This document shows positions 34,087-46,000 of a stretch of 64,000 nucleotides of DNA, in pieces. A program made the position numbers and the translations under genes. How positions within the stretch are numbered: position 1 is the first letter of the stretch; each line of letters opens with the position of its first letter. The DNA lies in assembly GCA_019155185.1 (NCBI GenBank), contig CM032815.1, forward strand, positions 5,527,001 through 5,591,000, in the 5' to 3' direction. The notes under the pieces were generated by a model. It was not told where the DNA came from. It searched no databases and worked only from the letters and a program-made list of their open reading frames with translations. Source of the DNA: Beaufortia kweichowensis (taxonomy: Eukaryota; Chordata; Actinopteri; Cypriniformes; Gastromyzontidae).

Positions 34087-34822
34087 AAACAGCAGCACGG
34101 CAGGGTTTAGTCCCTGCTGGACAACCAAGACGCATTGTGGCTGCAATTACGCGGTTTCTCCAAACCCAGCGTTTACGGTCATCTTTAGGTTCTCCTTGAA
34201 TCATCAGGCGTGTTTTCCTGAATCAAACTGAACGCCTCTGTTTTTAAACCAGTCACTGTTTGATACATGATGCGAGGAAGTCAAAAATATTTTTTGTTTG
34301 TGTGTATTTGTTTTTCTACATTGCCTGAGGATGGCATGTTGGGTATTTTATGTTTTAAAGCACTAATTTCCTTCTAAACACATGAAAGTATTAATAAGTG
34401 CCATTCCTTTTGTTATTATAAGTTTTATTTACTTATGTTTACTGTTAGTTATTAAGCATTCGTGTTAATTTAAAGGACAGAATTGATTTTGCTGATGGAA
34501 AAGCGAACGCTCCATGGTCACAAAAATACATTTTATTTCTCAACTGTCTTAAGAGATGTTAGAAACACTAGTCTCACTAACTAAACATCTTTGCGGTGAG
34601 AAATTCCTGCGAATAGGGTTAGAAAATGAAATGTGTAACCTTTGTGATGTCATTTACACTTTATACCTCCTATCCATTTGTTCTCATTTGTTTATTCTTT
34701 ACCATAATTCAATGCACTAGAATCTTATTTGCTAAAGTAAATCTTCATCTGTTATATACGGATGAAAATGACTGGTAACACTAAAGATGCCAATCAATCT
34801 GATCTGTCCATCCATAACTATT

Positions 34823-34888
34823 CTTTCTAGTTTGCAGAAACACCAAGTTAAGTTGTGGATTAACTTGGTGTTTTTGCAAACTAGAAAG
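34823..34888 (+). other. Near-perfect 29-bp inverted repeat (hairpin) in the nf1 3'UTR
   Basis: Left arm 34823-34851 (CTTTCTAGTTTGCAG...) pairs with right arm 34860-34888 (...TTGCAAACTAGAAAG) around an 8-nt loop GTTGTGGA. The only difference between the arms is G versus A, which in RNA gives a G-U wobble, so all 29 positions can pair. It could be a pre-miRNA-like or double-stranded-RNA structure, or a decayed foldback element. Confidence 0.9.
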
Positions 34889-35802
34889 ATTTTGTCTGAA
34901 GTGTACTGCTATTATTTCTGCATTACATGCTTTGTTCAACAGAGCATACAGAAAGTAGTAATGATCTGTCAATTTTGGATTAGAAAGTAGAAATTGGATC
35001 GAATGTAATTTAGCGTGAGAAAAATATGTTCTGCAAATAAGAAAACAATCAGCTAAAAATGCAATCAGATACGGAGAGCGAATTTGTTTGAATTGGGGTG
35101 TTACGATTAAACAAAAGAATCACGGACAGAATTATTTTAGGCATTTTGATTTGCCTGGTGATGCAAGAAATCAGTAATGTAAATCTTATGCCTCATGTAT
35201 TGATGTGTTTTTGTTTTATTTTTTATTCTCTTAAACAAAACCCAAGCTTAACTTGTTTTCCAACCTCATAACATATAGTGTCATTTTGAGTCCCTGAGGG
35301 CATTTTTATTTGTTCTGCTCTTAAACCCAAATGTTTCTAATTCCTAGAGACCAGATATATCTTACAGTCCTCATATAATGGTACGTTTCCAGGTGTAGGT
35401 TGGTTCCAATGTAAGTGAAGTTAGTCGTGGCAGAGATTTTCATGTCATGGCACTTGAGGTTATGCAAATTTTACACAATTGTTCTCTCTTCTTTTTTATG
35501 CCGACAACTTCACCTCTGTAAATATTTTTGTGTAAAAATAGAAAGGAAAGTATATTTACTACACTGTAAATACAAGTGACTATGACATTGTATTATTTTG
35601 CTTTTTGTAAAGCAGTTAATTGCTAAATATGTACAACATAACATATGAATTATTGTCAGTCCATCGTGTCACTACAATGTGTTGAATAACATGGAGGAAA
35701 TATTGGGAGCTACATTGAAGACTGAAACTCTGTGTCCTCAACATCCTCTTTATATAATACATTACTGTTATTGTCTGTTTTTATATTTACAGATGTAACA
35801 CT

Positions 35803-35808
35803 AATAAA
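35803..35808 (+). terminator. nf1: nf1 poly(A) signal
   Basis: AATAAA followed within 30 nt by T/G-rich sequence; the only well-formed hexamer with a downstream element before the akap1 promoter. Confidence 0.65.
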
Positions 35809-35889
35809 ATTCATTTTGTCCTGTTCATCGCTGTGTATGTCTTAATGTTAAAAAATGTCATATAAACATATAAGATCACCTTAATATTA

Positions 35890-36252
35890 TTAATCCACTG
35901 CTTGTCACGAGTTTCCTGTCAGTTTTAACGCGAGATTTCCCGACCGTCAGTTTGAGCTCGAGATCGACTGACAGCAGGCCACACCCTTTTACGGTACAGT
36001 TTCTATGATTGGTTACTTCTATTCGACGTAGGTCCACTTGTTCATTTTGCGACCTTTATAACTCCTTTCTCTCAGTTTTGTATATGCTAAATATAGATAT
36101 ATCTTAAAATAAAATGTAAAGAATCATAATTTTAATTAATTGATTAATTTCTGTCTGATCTGTTACACTGATGGAAGCGATTGATTACTGTCAGGAGCAC
36201 ACGTGTGCCCCCCGTGACGTCACAGACTCACCAGCGCTTGCTGAACCTCAAG
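35890..36252 (+). promoter_or_regulatory. akap1: akap1 promoter and 5' non-coding exon with a perfect CRE
   Basis: A palindromic cAMP-response element TGACGTCA lies at 36215-36222, in a locally GC-richer patch with an ACGTGT E-box-like motif at 36201. A consensus donor AAG|GTGAGC ends a probable non-coding exon at 36252, which would splice to the acceptor before the akap1 ATG. The start site itself is not visible. Confidence 0.5.
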
Positions 36253-36879
36253 GTGAGCAGAAGACCTCAAATGTTTGCTTCTGTTTGGATTATCATTATG
36301 TAAATATGAACCTATAAAGCGCCATAGAAATACATTTGAAGTGAATTTATTTGAATGTATATCCCTGTTCTTAGTTGCGCATGTTTTACACAAAAACACT
36401 GAGACTTCGATCGTTTTCACTGTGCAAACAAAAGGAAACTTCGTATTAATATTTCAACATAGCACTATTTATCTGAATAGTGTCGTTAGTTTCATGATAT
36501 TGTAATGTATGTGCATTAATTTTACTGGAAGGTAACATCCCTATTGAACAAATAATACAAACCATCAGAGAAATTGTATTGGTTTTAATGGAAACTAAAG
36601 GAACTGGTCATGGGTTCATAAACACAGAGCATAAATCTTGGTGATGTGATGGTTGAATGTGACTAATGGCAGGTGGATGAGTTGCTGTATTGTGTGTTGT
36701 TTAGGTGTTGGAGTGGGATATTTGAGCCTGTAATGAGATTGCTCTGGTTCAGTCTTCTATTGCAGAAGTACTGGTGTCAAGACTCACGCCCCCATGGAGA
36801 TCAATCGTCTTTTCTTACAGTGTAGTGCCGTCCTAGTCATGGAAGGGTCTTGTTGGATGTAACTGACCCTCTCTCTCTA

Positions 36880-36912
<33 letters not shown>

Positions 36913-36913
36913 G
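36253..36913 (+). other. akap1: akap1 intron 1
   Basis: No gene seen. It ends in a CT-then-CA microsatellite (36863-36913) that forms the pyrimidine-rich side of the acceptor CACACAG just before the coding exon. Confidence 0.6.
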
Positions 36914-36932
36914 TGGGATCAGTAATAAGAGG

Positions 36933-39900
36933 ATGCTGCTGTCATATAGGCCCCTGGTCTCCGTGTCTGTGGTGACTCTTCTGGGCTGGTGCTGGTACAG
37001 CTTTAGAAAGAGGAGGTGGAGGAGGACATCTCATCTCCTCACTGAAGAGGAGGTGTGCTTTCTGGATGAAAAAAGCCCTGTTCCTTGTTCCCCTGCCGAC
37101 CCCTGCATTTTGGAGGAAAGGTCAGTAGTACAGAGTCAAACGTAATGGCAGAGATGTAGGCTAATATTTTTTCAAAGAACAATAACCAATGAGATTTTTT
37201 TGCATGCATCCTTTTTTCAGTAACCCGATGATGGACCAAAGCTTATCAGGATCTTCTGACATGAATAAATCCACAGATATATCAGAAGTCCTGGACACAC
37301 ATGACCCTGGCATCTCCAAAGTTACTTACCTCACCAAGGGGGTTCGACCTGAACCAGAAGGAGAGGTATCTGTTCGATCACGGAAGGAGAAGACTATAAT
37401 TTCTAAAGAAGAACCTGGTAAAGATGACTCTGGGCTTGAATCTGATCCGGTCTGCGCTTCCACCGACTCTCACCTCTCAATGAAGCAACAATCAGGTCCT
37501 GTGCACAGTCACGATGGCAGCAGCCTGTCTGATCTCTCTCCTGAACGAGGCCTGAACCAGGAAGACGTGGAGGAGATCAGTTCCTGTCTGGTCCAACAGG
37601 TTATAGCTGAAGAGAAATGGAAAACTCAGGAACACGGAGATATAAGTGAGCTTGATGGTGCTTCGAGACCTCTTGAAGAGCCATTTCAGCAGCCAAGCAT
37701 CAGTGACGACAGCAGCAAAGACCCTCCCAACATCCGCTCCTTCAGGGAAAGAATACTCCATTTAGGATCTTCTGTTGGAGAAGACTCGGGATGTGGTTCC
37801 TGCTTCTCGGAAGACGTGTCAGGTGCGGACGGGCTAACCAGTGAGCTGCCTGAGGAAGGACAAGGCTTTTTGATGACACCCAGAAGCCCAAACACCAGAA
37901 GCACTGAAAGCAAAATGATTTCCAGCATTTCTGGAGTGGCAGAGAGAGAATATGAAGCCTGCAGAGGTGAGTTTTAAATGAGATTTTCTTAAAAGCCACT
38001 TGACTTGTTTTACCACAAGACATGATTTGATGCCTAATATTGCTAATTGTATTGGTAGCAAAGCAATTGTCCTTCTGTGTGACATTCAGAGGGATCTCAT
38101 CCTCAGGTTTGGTTGTTGAAAGTTTCAGTGTAAGTGCTGAATCTCCCATAAGCAGCAATGGTTCAGCTCTGCCTCCTGCTTCACCTATCATTCTGTGGGA
38201 CATACAGGTGCCTGCGGTAAGCTCCGCCCACATACACGCTAGCATGTAGAGTGACTCATCTTAAATGATGACTTGCAGAAGAGTTTAGGTTACAGGTTTT
38301 ATAGAGACATGTAAACTGTGTGTGTTTGTTTGTTTAAGAACAGACAGAAAAAATTACAGTAAACACACACACATATGACAATTAGTCTATTTTTATTATG
38401 CTAAACATCGTCTTTCTCAAATACTTTCTTAAGTCACAGAGTGTGTTTAAGATTTTTTTCTAATTATTGCCTGTTAAAAATATACTTTGGCAAAATAATT
38501 TGGGCAGCACCTGGTTGGTCGATTGATCGGAAAGCAGGGGAAATTTGTGAACTTCCTGAAGCAGAACTCTGGAGCGAAGATCTACATCTCCACCCTGCCT
38601 TTCACTCAGGACTTTCAGATCTGTCACATTCAGGGTGAGCTTAACAAAGACTCTGTCCTGATTCCATCAGGCTGCCGTTCTGAATCCAAGTACTGATGTC
38701 TTGCCTGTCTTTGTGTTGCTCCAGGGTCACAGCAGCAAGTGGATGAAGCTCTCTCGCTTATCAAGAAGAAGTTTAAAGATCTAGACCTGAGTAATTGTGT
38801 CCCACTGCCCTGCCTGCCTGTCACATCCTGGGTGAGGATGTTTAAAGGGTTGATTCTGTCATTATTAAAGACCTGCATTCTTAAGAATTACGTGCAAGTA
38901 TTTTGTTGTCTCCGTAGCTGCTGTTACCTCAGGACGTGTTTGTGGAAGTGATCGTGTCGCGGGTGGAGGCAGGTCGTCATCTGTTCGTCCAGCAGTACAG
39001 TCATCCGTCTTATCAAGCCCTGTCCACACTCATACAGCACATGCACTTTTGCTACTCTCAACCCGGATGTCCCAGCTTGCCCAAGCCTGTGGAGGGTAGA
39101 TCAAGCCTTACCACACATACACTGTTCTTATGCACAAAAATAAAAATGTTTGGGTGCCTAATAGTTGTTGTTGGTTCCATAAGCTATAAAATATGTTTTT
39201 CCTTTCCTGCCGTTGGCCTGTTTTGTGCTCTTCCAGTATGTGAGAAATCACAAAGGAAAAATGTTTTTTAGCGTTTTGTGTTGATGCACACCACAGAAAA
39301 AAGTGCCTAAGGAAGATATTTAAATTTTCCTCCTTCCGTTTTGAGAGCTTACAAAATAAAATGCAGCATCCTTCTCTGTGGTCACTTACATCTGAAGACT
39401 GCAAAGAGACTTGCAACCTTACGTTAAAAAAAGTGTAGTTAGCTATTGTCACTATCTTAAAAATATTAATGTAATAGTCATTTTTCTCTCTTGTCTGTCA
39501 GTCGGGGTGGTCTGTGCTGCTCCGATGGCTGGAAATGGCTGGCAGAGAGCTCAGGTCATCCAGTATGATGAAGAGTTCAGCACGGCTCATATCAGATATG
39601 TAGATAGTGGAGGTTATGACACTGTCAACAGCACCACCCTCAGGCAAATCAGGTCAGATGACTCAAGTTTGTTTTTTGGGGGGGTATATGACTATATTCT
39701 ATGGAGTCTGTTTCTTATGGTGTTCAATGTAATATTTGGCAATTATTTTCACAGATCAGATTTTGTGACGTTACCATTCCAGGCAACAGAGGTTTTGTTG
39801 GATAATATCGCACCTTTGCCAGGTCATACACAATAAACCTGTCTATGGTTATTTGAGTTTTATGTTACAACATTAAAATGCTGTTTGTTTGCTGTGATAG

Positions 39901-40395
39901 GAGAGATGGAATTTACTCTGGAAGCCAAAACTGCATTGGAGGAATTAACTGCAAAGGCTGCTTTGATCCTGAAGGTTAAACAGACATGCACTCTCTCCTT
40001 TCTAAAATTTGTCTGTATATTTGGATGAATCATTTTACTAGGTGATCAGAAACAGTTTTGCATTATGGTTTCTAGAAAGTGATGGATGGTGTTTTCTATA
40101 TTTAGGTGACAGGCAGTCAGGACGGCCTTCCCCTGGTGCACTTGTGGAAACAGATGGTAGACGAGGTGTGTATAATTTCGAATCCTCCTAAATGTCTGTT
40201 TTGAGTCCTTACATTTATCGGCTACCCACATATATGAACATAATATAAGCCTAATATTATTTCTGTTTTCCACTGAGGGTGAGTTTCATCTGGGCTGGTT
40301 TCGGTTCCTGATGATTTTTTGTATTTTAGCAGGTTGTTCTGGTGAACAAATTACTGGCTGATCGAGGCGTTTGCACCTGGTTAGATGCACAATGA
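36933..40395 (+). CDS. akap1: A-kinase anchoring protein 1, mitochondrial (KH and Tudor domains), complete
   Basis: AKAP1 tethers PKA, phosphatases and mRNAs to the outer mitochondrial membrane. Coding exons: 36933-37120, 37221-37966, 38107-38216, 38508-38634, 38725-38831, 38918-39095, 39502-39652, 39755-39822, 39901-39974, 40106-40165, 40333-40395; they sum to 1872 nt (623 residues, shorter than the human protein of about 900). Seen in order: N-terminal hydrophobic anchor (residues 7-22) followed by RKRRWRR; acidic low-complexity region; a candidate amphipathic PKA-RII helix EEISSCLVQQVIAEE; a KH domain with GKQG loop (residues 356-359); and a Tudor domain (core about 486-535, HIRYVDSGGYDTV). 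The last exon has a TAGCAG tandem acceptor. The C-terminal half is strongly conserved with vertebrate AKAP1; the exon 3 region is poorly conserved, as is usual. Confidence 0.93.
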
Positions 40396-40985
40396 TGTCA
40401 CAGTTCTCTTCTCACTTCCCTAAACTCTGTATGCACAGTAAATACTTTCTATTTATGTGTCTGTAAGATTTGTACATTTATTTGTTGTATATTGCATTTG
40501 TTATGTTGGCAATAATTTAATTCCTCATTTATGAAATTTGGTCCTTAAAGGCTTAATTTTGTGTGCTTTGATGTTATTTAAAGAATTATTATAATTGCGA
40601 AATAAATGCACCTTACAGTAAACTGAAACCTTAAACTAAAGCATATTATGTGAACATTCAGAGAAGAAATTAGGTTGCCGATCTCTTAAATAGCTATGTT
40701 GGTGTTGTTCTCTCTTGAGCGGTGATTATGTAGACTTGAATGTTTGTGTTTTGCTTAGGTATTTGATATTGAAGTTATTTCCCCAAGACAAGAAAAATCG
40801 TCTTGCTGATTTACACCTTTGTTTCTCTTTTGCTTGTGTATTTTGTTCGTTTTTTTCCTTGTAAGATACGGGTGGGGATGGTGTTGTACTCTGACTGTGA
40901 AACTGTGAACTCCAGCAGTGAAGAACAGTTTTGTTCGAGCGCTATAAACCCCTGTTGAAATAAACTTGTACGGTTTAGTGCTTTT
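40396..40985 (+). other. akap1: akap1 3'UTR with two poly(A) signals
   Basis: AATAAA hexamers lie at 40601-40606 and 40959-40964, each followed by T/G-containing sequence. Either could be used, giving 3'UTRs of about 0.22 or 0.58 kb. Confidence 0.6.
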
Positions 40986-42785
40986 GTACTCCCACAGTGA
41001 AGCTGCCAAATTCACTGCTGTTCAACTAAAAGAACTGTGGATATCAAAATGGTGTTGTGTTTTTCTGTCTCCCTTGTAAAAGCAGGATGATAATTGAGCA
41101 GATGTTTTGGGGTTTTTAATTTGATGTAATTAACTTGCCTTAGAATTGAGGAAGGAAGTCTAAAGGACTGTGATCTTGGTAAACCCTACACTTCATGGTT
41201 TACAACTTCAGACTAAAAATACAGCATTTTGCTGCTCGGCTATTTAACCGTTAAGCTTTCATCATCTTTAAATACAAGCTCAGAGGGAATGATGGGAAGA
41301 AACACAATCATTCTTTGAATGACACTTTTTTTTAGCATTTGTTGAGTTTTCAGCGTGTAAGAACACATGCCTGTTGTTTCTAGTGTTTGGTATTCAATTT
41401 TTTCTAAATGGCTTCTGACAGTCCCATGCCTCAAGCACAACGTGCACCAGCTGCTTCTGGCCAACAGATGTCACTCAGTGTAAAGTTTTGAATGGGTTTT
41501 ATCACTAGCCGTGTAACATGAGGTTCCAGAAATGACAAACCTTTGGAATTAGATAAGACACTTTTCTATGATTGGTAATATTTTTTTAGCAATCAAAAAA
41601 TAAAATATGCTAAGTTAATAACCCATGCTAGGCACTCATAACTGCTGACAGTGAAGCTAATGTGTTAATATGGTCGGGGAGGAAAGATCCGGAGATGCCC
41701 TTGAAAAGTCGTAAACGTTCTGCTACATAATTACCTGTAAAATTAGCTTACATGTGATTGTTCAACAGAGTAACATCTAGTAGTTGACAAGAATAATTGG
41801 CCCATGGTTGCAGAACCACACATGGTTACACCAAAGCACTTTGTAGGGAATGTAGTTTATATTGCAATGGCTGCATAAAATATCATGGGATGGTATGTCG
41901 AAACGGGCTAAATATTTAAAGTAAGTGTTGGCATTCTTCAATAAACATGCAGAAAAGCCCATGTATTTGGTATCTGCCCACAGCAGGGGGTCTGATTGGT
42001 TAGCTCTGGGGAAGCTGAATGCTACAGCTGATTTCATTTCATGTGTACTCGCGTATTCTCCAGTCTGATTTTGAGATTTTTATTTCCCTGAGCATAAAAT
42101 CCTCCCATTTACGAAGCTGCCTGATGAATGTGTATAATCCTAAAGAGGCTGCATTGATCTGTTAGGCAGCTAACAGATGCACAGCATTAAAAAATGAGAC
42201 TTTCAGTAAGTTGAATATCCACTCGTTAATCAAACACAGATGCTGCAGTGACTGTGGACTGTCTCTCACAGATTGGGCTCAATGCAGTTTATTGCTGCAT
42301 CTCCTAAACAACTAAAACTTTCACGATGTCCCCTTCACCACCAGGGGTCATTTTAGTAACACTTCTTCCATCCATTTCTCACATGGTTTGATTTCGAGAG
42401 TTTATTAGTGCATTAGCGTCACTTATATATGAATGGCTTTTTGTGTTTGTGCGTGAGGCAAGTAATGACGTCATGTTTCTGGCTGGTTTAAGGAGTTCTC
42501 CGTTGGTGCTACTGAAAACAAGAAAAGCTTCAGTTTTTTTAATTTTAACACGCAGTTTTAGCTAATTTTAGAGTATATTTTATTTATTGTACTCTTTTAG
42601 GATTTTCATAAAAGTGGATTCAGGAGATGTACCAGGAGGTCTTCGAAATGTCTTGTTTGTGTTTTATCACATGCCCTTTTGACCACATCTAAACAACTGT
42701 TTATTTTACACCTTCTGTTTATCAAATGTATTTATTTATAAGATGTGGCAAACTGTATAAAGTGTTATTGAAGAACTGTACTCTC
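40986..42785. other. Intergenic DNA between akap1 and msi2
   Basis: No supported gene. Minus-strand open frames at 41240-41464 and 41777-42037 lack any recognisable content. Composition is ordinary; the right end rises in GC toward the msi2 promoter. Confidence 0.6.
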
Positions 42786-43050
42786 GAAAGGTCCGTCTAA
42801 CTCAATTGCTGCCTACCAATAGGGGGCGTGGTTCCCTCCTCTGTGTAGGTGGTGACTCCCAGGCTGCGTCAGTCGGATTGGTCGGGCGACGCTCCCCGCC
42901 ACGCCCTCTCCTGTACGCGGGGCGGGAGCCTCGCGCTGAGCCCACGTGTGACGCTTGCGCTCCCTGCTCGGTAATATTCCTCGAGCTGGAGCTGCAGTGT
43001 GTGCGTGCGTGTGTGTATGCGTATGTTTGGAGTTGGTTGGGCTTTGAGCT
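42786..43050 (+). promoter_or_regulatory. msi2: msi2 CpG-rich promoter / 5'UTR
   Basis: A CpG-dense island with CCAAT (42816-42820), an inverted CCAAT (ATTGG, 42877-42881), GC/CACCC-type boxes (GGGGGCGTGG near 42822, CCACGCCC near 42899) and a CACGTG-like E-box (CCCACGTGTG near 42940). No TATA box is seen. It runs directly into the msi2 start codon at 43051. Confidence 0.6.
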
Positions 43051-46000
43051 ATGGAAGCGGACGCGAGTCAAGTGACCTCCGGAAGCCCGAACGATTCGCA
43101 ACACGACCCGGGGTAAGAAGACAGGACGAGTGCGCGCGGCAGTGTGTGTGTTTGGAGTTTGATTCAGTTGTTGCGGCGCGTCCTTCCTCGCGCAGTTCTG
43201 CTGGTGTTTGATTGAAAGGTCATTTCTAACGGCTCATTTCTGCCGTCACGCAACTCGAGTTGTTCTCGGTTCGCTTTTTATGAGGTATTTACACGGAAAA
43301 ATGGCCGTTTTGACATCTGGAGTCACTTATACCATGTTTTCTCCTTACAGTAAAATGTTTATCGGTGGCCTCAGCTGGCAAACCTCACCAGGTAAGCGGA
43401 ATTTATTCTGTTTTTGCAGTTGGTTTACCTCATATTTGCCTTGTTTTTTGTACACCTGTATGGCTGTATTGTGTGTTTGTGTGTGTGTGTCGTTTCGCAC
43501 AAGGTTATTGTGATCTCCATTCATCTGACACTGACAGCGAGCGACGCGACAAAACTTTAACGCCTCTCGCGTCGCTCGCTGGCAGTGTAGACGCGGTATA
43601 ACCCTCTCGTGTCCTTGTGTTTGTGTTCAGACAGCCTTAGAGACTATTTCAGCAAATTCGGGGAGATTAGAGAATGTATGGTGATGCGCGACCCCACCAC
43701 CAAACGCTCCAGGTAAACACACCTGCTTTACTGTCTGTCTGTGTTGGTATGAGGGCAGATCAAGAAGAGCAGGACAGAAAGCTGATCCGTAATGAAATTT
43801 GACATTGAGTCAGGACTGCACTACCAGAGAGACAGAGAGAGATGGTTTGTGCTCCTCTAAACATGCAAAGTAAACAGATTTGCAGATTATGAAGGGTTGA
43901 GCAGATCTAAAACTGTATGTAAGTATATGGGCAATTCCGTGCAAATGTCACACATACCAAGTTTTTACTAAAGGTTTTCATGTACTAATGGCTCAGATGT
44001 CAATATTTGGTGGTTTAAATACCCATGTAAGGTCTCTCTCAAAGCTATCTTTAATGTTTAAAGCATGATTTTTCATAGTAAGGTGATGTGCTGTTTTCAG
44101 AATTGTCACATACATCCATAACAGTATATATTCCTCATAAATGGGCACATGAAAATTTAAATAAAATGACTATTTTGTGTTCTTTAAAGAGTCATCTCTT
44201 CTCCCTTTGTTAGGTATTATTGCTTCTGCTTTGTGCATTTTAATTTACCTCTCAAAAAACATGATCTTTTTCGTCACATATATAACGCATTTACATTTCC
44301 ATTTTATAAGAAATAACTTGTGTATAAACTGATTTTTGTATGTCTGTCAACAGGGGTTTAGTAACTTATAAACAGATGGTTGGTAATAAAACATATTTTG
44401 TGAGAATTTGTATTTCAAGTTTTGTATCTTATATGTATACTTAATATTTTACTTTTACTTGTACTTTGTTATAAAAATTCTCAAGAATAGATATTACAGG
44501 TTTTAAGACTTTAAAGATTAGTCTCAATGTCTTGTGTGTACAATTGAAAATTGGTCAAACGGAATCAGAACTCATTTACTGTAATATATGGACTGCTGTG
44601 CCTTGAGGTTTGCATCATTTCTTGTTACTTTTTTGTTTATTTCTGTGAAGTTGCTTTGATCGAAATCTATATCAAGTAAAACACTATATAAATAAGGGTA
44701 GCTTGACTTTGTAGATGTGTAATTTGTGTTCATGTTGGAATAAAATTAGGGGAAGTACAGATTCTCTCCCAAGAAGTTATTTCAGAGACAAAAAGCATTA
44801 TAGATATTTCTAAAACCGTTGTAGCAATTGTGCAAGTGTACTAAAAATGGCCTAACAGATATACAAGAGTTAAGCGCAGAAGTGTGTAGTGCCACTGTTT
44901 TTTGTCTCTTCTATGGCGTTATCTTCTGACCTTCAGTTTTTTTGTTTTGTTCCACAGAGGGTTTGGCTTCATCACGTTTGCAGATGTTTCCAGTGTAGAT
45001 AAAGTCTTAGCTCAACCACACCACGAATTAGACTCCAAGACGGTATGTACCACTTTATAATGTCTGATGCTGCAATTCGTTCATGTCTGTAATTGTGCTG
45101 TATGTCTAATATCAGATTTGAATCTGATATAACAGAAAATTCTTATGTAGTTCTTTTCCATGGCGTTTTTAATTTCCTTTTTCATCTGTGTTTATTTCCT
45201 GTTTCTTTATATGTTCATTTTTCTTGTGGGCTTGAGTGGACTGAATTATTAGGGCTCAAAAATAAGGATGGTAGAGTTTTGGTCCAGTTGTTGAATCTTT
45301 GGTAGGGCAAGTGCCGTGTTGTCAATACATGTTACCACCGTTAAATCATGTACATGTTTGTTTTTATTATAGTTACATTATAGAGATTTGTGAAGGGGAG
45401 AGTAAAAATGTTGGCATGGCTTGTTCAACTAGGCCTACAAAAAATCCTTATTGTTCAGCTCTGCATATGCGTTAGCGATACAATCACTTATAACAATTGA
45501 ACGTTGTGTTTAACATAAAACTGGCATCTGTGTAGATGGTGTTTAGACTGACATTCACTCAAGGACTCTGAGCAAAATGTGTCCTTTCGCTGTTAATATG
45601 GGAAATAACAGAAAGAACCGTTATGAACCCATCTGACCTCATTCTGAATAGACACCTTTGGGTTTCCCCTTTCTTTCACTTCCTGGTCACCTAAGACTCA
45701 TGCAGCATTTCCCACTCACAGTGGATTGTTGTTTCACTTTGTATTTTTTATATGTACTGTAATAAGCCTTCAGTAAAATGTCTGTAGATGGATAACAAAT
45801 CCTGCATATTCCTTGGTTTATAGATGTGCCTATTAAAAGAAGTGTGCATATATGTAGTACTTAAAAAAAACAACTTCTAGAGTTTTAAAATGTGAACATT
45901 CATAACAGAAATGTAGTGTAACATCAGTCAAAATGACACTTCTCCGCTGTTCGTTGATTTCTGTAGTTTGTTTAGTCGTACAAAAAAAATTTAAATGTCA

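Larger units (their letters stand above)
34087..35835 (+). other. nf1: nf1 3'UTR
   Basis: AT-rich, unspliced-looking sequence from the stop codon to just past an AATAAA hexamer at 35803-35808 that is followed by a T/G-rich stretch (CATTTTGTCCTG, CTGTGTATG). A length of about 1.75 kb compares with about 3.5 kb in human. It contains the hairpin at 34823-34888. Earlier hexamers are absent or poor, so this is the likeliest end. Confidence 0.7.

Noticed and set aside
36171..36252. Open frame from ATG 36171 running into the akap1 exon 1 donor (27 codons)
   Set aside because: After splicing it is out of frame with the akap1 ATG at 36933 and probably starts upstream of or close to the transcription start; no evidence of use as a protein N-terminus.
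38085..38106. Alternative akap1 acceptor at CATTCAG (about 38090)
   Set aside because: It would bring in an in-frame stop (GTGTAA) soon after; the acceptor at 38104-38106 keeps the frame open and restores the KH-domain lead-in.
37742..38245. Long minus-strand open frame antisense to akap1 exon 3
   Set aside because: It mirrors the akap1 coding sequence and crosses an intron; no signal, domain or splice support of its own.
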